DNA of 64,000 bases, taken from the NCBI GenBank assembly GCA_946479785.1, contig CAMLHQ010000003.1, positions 1 through 64,000 on the forward strand, given 5' to 3'. Positions 58,195 to 64,000 of this stretch are shown here, one piece after another. The number at the start of each line of letters is the position of its first letter. Within the stretch, counting starts at the first letter, position 1. The position numbers and the translations under genes were made by a program. Under the pieces are notes generated by a model that saw only the letters and a program-made list of their open reading frames with translations, searched no databases and was not told where the DNA came from. The DNA comes from an uncultured Nitrospira sp. (GTDB lineage: Bacteria > Nitrospirota > Nitrospiria > Nitrospirales > Nitrospiraceae).

Positions 58195-59244
58195 TTACGC
58201 TGCGTCCGTCTGCTCATCGAATTGCGAACCGGATCTCGGCATGGTTCCCCTGCGCGGCGATTCATTACCGAGGACAACAACCGCGACCGTGCGGAACAGA
58301 ATCTCCACGTCGAGCCGCACCGAATGGTATTTGATGTAGTAGAGGTCGTAACGCATCTTTTCGATTTCCTCTTGCAGGTCGTTGGCATAGCCGTATCGGA
58401 CTTGCGCCCAGCCGGTGATACCGGGCCGCACGGTTGTTCGGAAGGCATAGAACGGAATATGCCGCATGAACAGTTCATAGTTGGATGCCGGATGCGGGCG
58501 AGGGCCGATTAGATTCATGTGACCCAGCAGCACGTTGAAGAGCTGCGGCAGTTCGTCGAGCCGGAATTTACGCAGCCACCGCCCGATCGGCGTGATGCGG
58601 TCGCCGTTGTCCTTGACCCATTCGGAAGGCCGCCGGTCCACGGGGCGCATCGTGCGGAACTTCATCAGGGAGAATTTCCGGCCGTCTTTGCCGATCCGCT
58701 CCTGCACGAAGAACACTGGTCCGGCAGAATCCCATTTGATGAGGAGCGCGATTGCCAGCAATAGCGGCGCACAGAGGACCAGACCGATCGCCGCCAGCAG
58801 CACGCTCAGCCCGCGTTGAAGCACCGCATGGAGTGAACCGCGGCACAACGTTGGGGAAAAAATAAGATGGCTCGGCTGCAGTTGATCGAGGGCGAGTTTC
58901 CCTGTCAATCGTTCATACAGATGGACCCCGTCTTCGATTGCAATGCCTTGTCGCTTCGCGTCGAGAAGCGCATCGACGGGCAAGCGACCCCGTCGTTCAT
59001 TAAAGGCGACGACGATCCGGTGTGTTTGCGGGATGGTCCGCAATCCATGTTCCAGTGATCCGACAAATGGCACGCCGTCCTTGTAGACGCGGCCGGGTTC
59101 TCCCGGTTCCATAAGATCCAGAATTCGGTATCGCCGCCGTTTTTTCATTTCGGCGGTGACCGCATTCGCAAGGGTGCTCTGGCCGAGCACAAGGATGTTT
59201 TCGACAAAGGGTCGGATGGGCATGATGGGTTTTTCGACGCTCAC
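58195..59244 (-). CDS. Undecaprenyl-phosphate sugar phosphotransferase (polyprenyl transferase)
   Basis: The 349-residue protein carries the conserved C-terminal bacterial sugar transferase domain: AGPVFFVQERIGKDGRKFSL, MKFRTM, GRWLRKFRLDELPQLFNVLL (catalytic D-E), LIGPRPHPASNYELF and ITGWAQVRYGYANDLQ. One membrane helix (about 145-170, LLAAIGLVLCAPLLLAIALL) precedes it. The N-terminal part is a soluble nucleotide-binding-like domain (NILVLGQSTLANAVTAEMKK), whereas WbaP-type enzymes have four membrane helices there. It starts polymer synthesis by moving a sugar-1-phosphate to undecaprenyl phosphate. Its start overlaps the BY-kinase stop. Confidence 0.9.
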   Translation of the reverse strand: MSVEKPIMPIRPFVENILVLGQSTLANAVTAEMKKRRRYRILDLMEPGEPGRVYKDGVPFVGSLEHGLRTIPQTHRIVVAFNERRGRLPVDALLDAKRQGIAIEDGVHLYERLTGKLALDQLQPSHLIFSPTLCRGSLHAVLQRGLSVLLAAIGLVLCAPLLLAIALLIKWDSAGPVFFVQERIGKDGRKFSLMKFRTMRPVDRRPSEWVKDNGDRITPIGRWLRKFRLDELPQLFNVLLGHMNLIGPRPHPASNYELFMRHIPFYAFRTTVRPGITGWAQVRYGYANDLQEEIEKMRYDLYYIKYHSVRLDVEILFRTVAVVVLGNESPRRGTMPRSGSQFDEQTDAA

Positions 59245-60059
59245 TCCTGTTGGGCATTTTGAGAGAACGAGAGATAGGTTCGATATCCGTACGATTCTAG
59301 AAGGCCGTCGTCATTATTGAAGACCAGGCCGAGCAGTTTCGACGGACCGAGAATGTTCAGGGCCTCACCGATTTCCTTGCGGGAGGTCTTGTGAGCACAG
59401 ACGATCATCACGAAGCCGTCCACGCTTCTTCCCATCATCAAACAGTCGGGAGCCAGGACAAGAGGAGCGGTGTCCAGAATGATCCATTCAAAGTCGCGAC
59501 GCGCTTCGTCGAGCAGTTCGGCGAAACGAGTCGACTTGATAATCTCGTGCGGCATAATCTGGGAACGGCCGACTGTCACTACGGACAGATTCCAGGCCGG
59601 CAGCCGGCGCACAATGTCTTTAAGCGCCAGGTTGGGATTCAGAATCGCATCACGAAAGCCGAGCGAATTGTTATCGCGCAAACCCAATTGGATCGCCACC
59701 GAGGGCTTTCGAAAGTCAGCGTCGACGAGCAGCACCCGGGATTGTGGCGATTGTCCCAACGCCGCCGCCAGATTGATGGCTGTCAATGTCTTCCCGTCTC
59801 CCATGGTCGGGCTGGAGACAGCCACTACTTGCAGGAGTCCCGAATGGCGACGCTGCTCCAGCATCAGGCCGAGCGTCCGATATTGCTCCGCCTCGACCGT
59901 GGCGGGTGACACGAGGCTGACGAGGCGGTCGTCCGGCTTCAGCCGCGCCGCACTTTTTTCCAGCACTGGCTCCGGGCGATTCTCGGTTCGTTCATAGTTC
60001 GACAAGGAGCGCGATTCCAAGGGAGACGTCCGTAGAAGGGGTTGGGTGTGTTCTTTCAT
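59241..60059 (-). CDS. BY-kinase (CpsD/CapB-like tyrosine autokinase)
   Basis: The 272-residue protein starts at the ATG at 60059, preceded by GAAGGA; longer starts would overlap the Wzc gene. The kinase domain has Walker A VSSPTMGDGKT, TAINLAAALGQSP, Walker A' VLLVDADFRKPS and Walker B IILDTAPLVL. The C-terminus is YGYRTYLSFSQ, three Tyr that are candidate autophosphorylation sites. It is the cytosolic kinase partner of the Wzc-like protein encoded 34 bp upstream. Confidence 0.88.
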   Translation of the reverse strand: MKEHTQPLLRTSPLESRSLSNYERTENRPEPVLEKSAARLKPDDRLVSLVSPATVEAEQYRTLGLMLEQRRHSGLLQVVAVSSPTMGDGKTLTAINLAAALGQSPQSRVLLVDADFRKPSVAIQLGLRDNNSLGFRDAILNPNLALKDIVRRLPAWNLSVVTVGRSQIMPHEIIKSTRFAELLDEARRDFEWIILDTAPLVLAPDCLMMGRSVDGFVMIVCAHKTSRKEIGEALNILGPSKLLGLVFNNDDGLLESYGYRTYLSFSQNAQQE

Positions 60060-60093
60060 ATCGTCAGTCCTTCCAAAAAGGGAGCGCGGCTCC

Positions 60094-61692
60094 TCATCGT
60101 GTTTGTTGCTGCGGCCGGCTTTCACTCAGCATCCACACCAGCTGTTCGTTGTCCCAGGCCATATAAGAAAACACGCCCACGATCAGCACGAGACTGATGA
60201 CCGAGGCCGCCGTCCTAAACACGACCCGTCGATAGCTTCTCAGCCGATCGCCTTTTGTAATGATCTGTGGAATGCGCACGAGGACGGGAACTTTGGTATA
60301 GGCACGCAGGCTTTCCACGTCGTGGAAGGACTGGTCCCGTTGTTCAGCCAGCATCATGCCGCCGATGGCCAGCCCGAACGACAGTGCCAGGGCGCCGAGA
60401 ATCAGTTTCAGTCGGCTGGGCGCCGTCGGAGCTTTCGAAGGCATAGCCGGATCCACGATGCGCATCTGCCCCGTATGCTTCGCCTGCTCCATCTGCTCCG
60501 CGAGTTGGGCGTCTTCGTAGCGTTGCAGCACCGAAAAATACAAGTCCTTCGTCATTTTGTAATCGCGCTCCAACTGCTGGAACTCCTGTGCATGGTGCGG
60601 AGACCGTTCAACCCGCCGTTGATACGACGCCACTTCCGATCGCAGGCGCTGCTCTTCCGCTTTCAGGTTTTTCAAATCGTGATCCAGTTCGCGTAATGCA
60701 TGTTTGATTTCGTCCGGGCTCGTCAGAAGCGCTGCGGACTGCGCCGGGTCCAGTTTGGATTCTTTAGCTATTTCGGCCATCGCCTTTTCGATCGCCGCAA
60801 TTTCACCTTGGACCCGGAGGACGTCCGGATGCTTCGCACTGGCTCTGGTACGCAGTTCGGTCAGTTCGGTGCGCAATTTTTCCAAATGATGGGGAAGCGA
60901 ATCGGGATTCATAACGGACACTGGAGCGCCTGAGTTCAGGTCGAACAGCTGTTTCCCCAACCGTTCCCTCCTCTCCAACACCCGCATCTGATGTTCGCTA
61001 TTCGAAGTCAGCTCCTGATTGAGCCGTCCAAGCGTGGATAGATTTACTTCCACCTGCTCGGGCAATTCTCCCATGTGGCGCAGCTTGAAACTGGCGATCC
61101 GGCGCTCCTCTTCTTCGTGACGTTGCTTGATGTCGTCCAGCTGCTTCTTCAACAGCGTCGTGGTTTCCGTGGCCTGATGGGTCCGCATCCTCAGATTCTC
61201 GTCGACATATTGCGTGGCGAGTGTATTGGCCACATTGGCGACGATCTCGGGATCGCGGCCTCGATACCCCACCTTGAAGCCGAAGGTTCCATCTCGCCCG
61301 TACACCTGCCGCTGCAATTCTTTCAGCTCCAACACGATGTCCTTGCGCATCCGGTCGACGACGGCTTCTTCGGGAGCCCGTTTCCTCAACTCCGGATACA
61401 GATTGAAGCGGGTGATCAGCTCGAGCAGGCCGGAACGGTTCAGCAATTTCTCCCGGATCAGATTGAGGCGCGTGTCATTTTCGCCCGTCACCGAGGATTT
61501 CACGAATCCCTCGGCCATCTGTTGCTGTTCGACAAGGACGGTGGCCGTCGAACTGTAAAGATTGGGCAGATTCAACGCGAGACTCAGCAAAGCGACCGCG
61601 GGAGCCGCAAACAGAAAGAGTCCCAACCATTTTCTGCGCCCCCACACCTCGGCCATCATGGCCGCAATCGATTGTCTGTCATGGTCGTGCAT
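60094..61692 (-). CDS. Polysaccharide chain-length determinant (Wzc-like, no kinase domain)
   Basis: The 532-residue protein has two membrane helices, near 22-44 (WLGLFLFAAPAVALLSLALN) and near 430-455 (LKLILGALALSFGLAIGGMM); a third, C-terminal one is near 495-515 (TAASVISLVLIVGVFSYMAW). The N-terminal Wzz domain has YSSTATVLVEQQQMAEGFVK, and a long coiled coil (about 170-420) fills the periplasm. The proline-rich motif before TM2 reads DPAMPSKAPTAPSRLKLI. There is no fused kinase; that function is in the next gene. The long C-terminal extension after TM2 (KVPVLVRIPQIITKGDRLRS) is typical of exosortase-associated (XrtA) chain-length proteins. Confidence 0.88.
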   Translation of the reverse strand: MHDHDRQSIAAMMAEVWGRRKWLGLFLFAAPAVALLSLALNLPNLYSSTATVLVEQQQMAEGFVKSSVTGENDTRLNLIREKLLNRSGLLELITRFNLYPELRKRAPEEAVVDRMRKDIVLELKELQRQVYGRDGTFGFKVGYRGRDPEIVANVANTLATQYVDENLRMRTHQATETTTLLKKQLDDIKQRHEEEERRIASFKLRHMGELPEQVEVNLSTLGRLNQELTSNSEHQMRVLERRERLGKQLFDLNSGAPVSVMNPDSLPHHLEKLRTELTELRTRASAKHPDVLRVQGEIAAIEKAMAEIAKESKLDPAQSAALLTSPDEIKHALRELDHDLKNLKAEEQRLRSEVASYQRRVERSPHHAQEFQQLERDYKMTKDLYFSVLQRYEDAQLAEQMEQAKHTGQMRIVDPAMPSKAPTAPSRLKLILGALALSFGLAIGGMMLAEQRDQSFHDVESLRAYTKVPVLVRIPQIITKGDRLRSYRRVVFRTAASVISLVLIVGVFSYMAWDNEQLVWMLSESRPQQQTR

Positions 61693-61707
61693 AGTCGCTC
61701 CGAATGA

Positions 61708-62343
61708 TTACGGGACGACAATGATGTCGCCCGGTTGCAGGAAGAAATTTTCCAGTGCTCCGTTGTTGGACATGACTTTGTTGTAATTGAATGGAATCTG
61801 CCGCATCGTCTTCCCTTCGGGACGCAGGACGACGATTCGCCCCCGCCCCGCGAATTCCCCGAAACCCTCGGCCATCGCCAGGATATCCAGGACGGTTGCG
61901 CGGCCTTTCAATTCGTGCCGACCCGTCTTCTTGACTTCTCCAATCACGGAGACTTTAAAACTGTGCACCTCCCGTACAATGACGGACACTTCCGGCGAAG
62001 GGACGTATTCGGCCAGCTTCTTCAGCAGGACGCTTCTCAACTGGTTGGGAGTCAATCCTGCCGCTTGCACGTCGTTCACCAGAGGAAGGGAAATCTTTCC
62101 ATCGGGCCGAACGGGCACGGTTCGACTGATCGCGCTATTGTTCCAGACAGAAATGTCCAGAACGTCTTCGGGTCCGATCCGGTATTCACCGACTTCCTGT
62201 GCCTGCGCCAACGCGTGATCCTGGTCCGCCGTCGTGCTGGTTGAGGCGGTTGAATCCTTTGAGGCCGACGGAGAGTCCATGGCAAAACACGGTGCGGCAC
62301 TGAGTATCGCGATCGAGAAACCTATGAGTAGTCGTGGTGTCAT
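61708..62343 (-). CDS. Polysaccharide export protein (Wza/OPX-like)
   Basis: The 211-residue protein starts at the ATG at 62343, preceded by GGAGG. A signal peptide (about 1-22, cut after CFA) is not a classical lipobox. The poly-export domain (about 55-140) has YRIGPEDVLDISVWNNSAIS, VRPDGKISLPLVNDVQAAGL and VSVIVREVHSFKVSVIGEVK. One SLBB domain follows, ending FFLQPGDIIVVP. The long C-terminal helix of E. coli Wza is missing, so it is a short export protein that probably needs the neighbouring outer-membrane barrel to cross the outer membrane. Confidence 0.9.
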   Translation of the reverse strand: MTPRLLIGFSIAILSAAPCFAMDSPSASKDSTASTSTTADQDHALAQAQEVGEYRIGPEDVLDISVWNNSAISRTVPVRPDGKISLPLVNDVQAAGLTPNQLRSVLLKKLAEYVPSPEVSVIVREVHSFKVSVIGEVKKTGRHELKGRATVLDILAMAEGFGEFAGRGRIVVLRPEGKTMRQIPFNYNKVMSNNGALENFFLQPGDIIVVP

Positions 62344-62371
62344 CGCAAACCTCCGATCCTGTAATGAACGA

Positions 62372-63622
62372 TTATTCCCAACGCGTAGGGTAGGTAAATT
62401 CGAGTCGCAACCAATACACATCGCGTGGAATCACAGCCGTCTGAGGAGTACTGCTGGTGGAAACGAAATCGCTTCCCTGGTAGCTGAGGTAAGCCGAACC
62501 CTTCGCCGTCACGTATTTGTTGAATTGATAAGCTGCTTCAATGTATCCGGTGTAGATAGTTGAGGTGAAAGTGCTGCTCTTGATCCAAGCGGCCGTTGGC
62601 TGGACCGTGACAGTGAAGTGCTGCACCGGTTCATAGACGAAGCGCACGATGACACTGTCCGTGCGCGTGGCTCCAACCGTGCCGATGACGGTGGTGAGCG
62701 CGCTGGTATAGGCCAGGCCCAACTCGGCTCCTTGAAAAATGCGGCTGCGTATGCCGACAAAGGCCTCCGGCCGATCGTCCAACGAGCCGTTCGTCACGCG
62801 GGGTCCAGCCCGCACGTCGAGCCGTGTATCCGTCGTAAATTCGTGTCCCCAGGTCATGAGCAGCGCATGGGATGTCACGTCTGAGGGGTTGCCTCCCAGG
62901 AATCCGGCAATGGGGCTCGTGAGATTACCGCCAAAGGTGAAATGGCGTCCGACATAAGCCGGACCGAACCAATCATGCGACCCGACTCGGCGTTCCAACC
63001 CGAGATTGAAGATGTACGAGTTGATCTCCGGGCCACCGCCGAAAATGTCCTTTGAATAGCCGAATTCACCGTGAAACCTGGTGAGCGCGTCCAGTCTGTA
63101 GTCCGTGCTGGGATTGACGAAATATCGTTCCGTCTTGATCCGAGCTGTCTGAGCCGACGTAAGAAAATTCAATTCAAAAGGGGTGTGAGTTTGTGCGAAC
63201 CCGAACGTATTATTCAACGTCCAATTATTGGCAGGGCGACCACGAAGTTCCAACGTGCCGAATTGGCGCTGCATGCCTGACGACAGATTGTGGAGTTTGC
63301 TGTATTCCTCCGCGTCGAATCTGTAATTGGCGACCATGGTCAGCGGAGTCGATTGATAGCTACCCTGCAGTCCGGGCGTGACGCGTACGAATACATCATC
63401 TTGCCGCAGGTTTCGTTGCTGAAAAAATACATTGTCATCATAAACGACGCCGGTGGCGAGCCAGGGCATGACGTACACCCCTTCAGGAATCCGCTCGGTA
63501 GAGCCGCTCATCGTTTCAATGGGAGAAGGGGGAATGCCTTGAAGCAATTGGGCAATGACGCTTGGCGGATCAAGCAGCATCAGAAATAGAAAACTCAGAA
63601 AAGCCCACCAGAGGTTGCCCAT
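62372..63622 (-). CDS. Outer-membrane beta-barrel protein of polysaccharide export
   Basis: The 416-residue protein has a signal peptide (about 1-24, ending SVIA-QL) and a mature part of alternating beta strands with aromatic ends: VTPGLQGSYQSTPLTMVANY, SYIFNLGLERRVGSHDWFGP, RLDVRAGPRVTNGS, IVRFVYEPVQHFTVTVQPTA and YWLRLEFTYPTRWE, closing with aromatic Trp-Glu. It resembles outer-membrane barrels encoded next to Wza-type genes in exosortase-type polysaccharide loci (TIGR03016-like). It is probably the exit channel or pore partner. It starts 28 bp upstream of the Wza-like gene. Confidence 0.8.
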   Translation of the reverse strand: MGNLWWAFLSFLFLMLLDPPSVIAQLLQGIPPSPIETMSGSTERIPEGVYVMPWLATGVVYDDNVFFQQRNLRQDDVFVRVTPGLQGSYQSTPLTMVANYRFDAEEYSKLHNLSSGMQRQFGTLELRGRPANNWTLNNTFGFAQTHTPFELNFLTSAQTARIKTERYFVNPSTDYRLDALTRFHGEFGYSKDIFGGGPEINSYIFNLGLERRVGSHDWFGPAYVGRHFTFGGNLTSPIAGFLGGNPSDVTSHALLMTWGHEFTTDTRLDVRAGPRVTNGSLDDRPEAFVGIRSRIFQGAELGLAYTSALTTVIGTVGATRTDSVIVRFVYEPVQHFTVTVQPTAAWIKSSTFTSTIYTGYIEAAYQFNKYVTAKGSAYLSYQGSDFVSTSSTPQTAVIPRDVYWLRLEFTYPTRWE

Positions 63623-63666
63623 GGATACGACCCGGATTCCCTTCTAGAACTGGCTCATCGGAGCCG

Positions 63667-64000
63667 TCATGCAGCCATGGCCGACGAACAATCCACCTCG
63701 ACTGCGACGCTGCGCCGAAATAAATGAACCGACAAGACCAGCAAGCCCTTCGCCTCATGCCGATCAACCAAGATGCCTTCCACATTGGCGAGCGGCCCGT
63801 CAGTAATTCGTACTCGTTGTCCGGTTCGCAAATAGGGATAGGGCGACACAGGTAGATCCGTGAGCACGAGGGCGCGAATGGCGTCGATTTCGGAGTCCTG
63901 GATGGGGTCCGGCCCTCCATTGCGCCCGCCCAACACGCCGACGAGTCCTCGGGCCTTAAGGAGTTCGACATAGCGAGGCCCGCACAACTGGTCGCGCAGA
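63667..64000 (-). CDS. NusG/RfaH/UpxY-like antiterminator (5' end cut by window)
   Basis: The reading frame is open to the right edge, so the start lies outside the window; a TTG near 63987 is not the real start. The visible part covers the end of the NGN domain (RYVELLKARGLVGVLGGRNG, DSEIDAIRALVLTDLPVSPY) and a full KOW domain (LRTGQRVRITDGPLANVEGI, GLLVLSVHLFRRSVAVEVD). This arrangement marks specialised NusG paralogues such as RfaH and UpxY, which help RNA polymerase read long polysaccharide operons. It heads the locus and probably controls it. Confidence 0.8.
   Translation of the reverse strand, partial: LRDQLCGPRYVELLKARGLVGVLGGRNGGPDPIQDSEIDAIRALVLTDLPVSPYPYLRTGQRVRITDGPLANVEGILVDRHEAKGLLVLSVHLFRRSVAVEVDCSSAMAA

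Noticed and set aside
1..64000. CRISPR arrays, insertion sequences, rRNA and tRNA genes
   Set aside because: None seen; no regularly spaced repeats, transposase motifs or conserved RNA signatures were recognised by reading. A covariance-model search would be decisive for RNA genes.

Overview
The window looks like part of a Nitrospira-like genome (phylum Nitrospirota). GC content is high, there are many small secreted or stress proteins of families common in that group (DUF3175, DUF6496, DUF2934, hemerythrin, BON, YtxH), and a large exopolysaccharide locus. This assignment is an inference from gene content; there is no rRNA or other marker gene in the window.

Positions 1-21,100 form a stress and envelope island of short operons: PRC-barrel, sensory-rhodopsin-transducer-like, two SDR oxidoreductases, a Cys-rich copper-storage-like protein with a CBS protein, a phospholipase D/VTT fusion with an EEP nuclease, two hemerythrins with a DksA-type protein, GH15 glucoamylase, rhodanese, DoxX, metallophosphoesterase, BON, YtxH and an ABC exporter. 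Five intergenic regions here carry paired copies of an 11-bp palindrome, GACA-N3-TGTC, with centres 19-21 bp apart. Each pair lies about 90-160 bp from one or two well-formed sigma-54 promoters (YGG-N10-GC with TTGC at -12); seven such promoters are annotated. I read this as a sigma-54 regulon driven by an enhancer-binding protein that is not encoded in the window. It is the most novel signal found.

Positions 21,640-27,707 hold a heavy-metal RND efflux operon (small secreted protein, TolC-like, adaptor, CusA/CzcA-like pump). Positions 27,786-29,670 hold a small Cys-rich protein and two response regulators (NarL type and OmpR type) with no adjacent histidine kinase.

Positions 29,719-64,000 are a roughly 34-kb polysaccharide locus, almost all on the minus strand and read from the right edge leftward. 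The order is NusG/RfaH-like regulator (cut by the window edge), outer-membrane beta-barrel, Wza-like export protein, Wzc-like chain-length protein, BY-kinase, undecaprenyl-phosphate sugar transferase, O-antigen ligase/polymerase, glycosyltransferases, three CelD-type acyltransferases (one fused to a left-handed beta-helix acetyltransferase), DegT-type aminotransferase, methyltransferases, polysaccharide deacetylase, Wzx-type flippase, two AsnB-type amidotransferases, heparinase II/III-like lyase, AlgD-type GDP-mannose dehydrogenase and a parallel beta-helix lipoprotein. Together these suggest a Wzx/Wzy-type polymer containing uronic acid, probably acylated and possibly amidated. No exosortase or PEP-CTERM protein was seen.

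Two gene relics were found: a thioredoxin-reductase-like pseudogene (17,497-17,903) and a DUF6496 gene with an apparent frameshift (2,835-3,216). No rRNA, tRNA, CRISPR array or insertion sequence was recognised.
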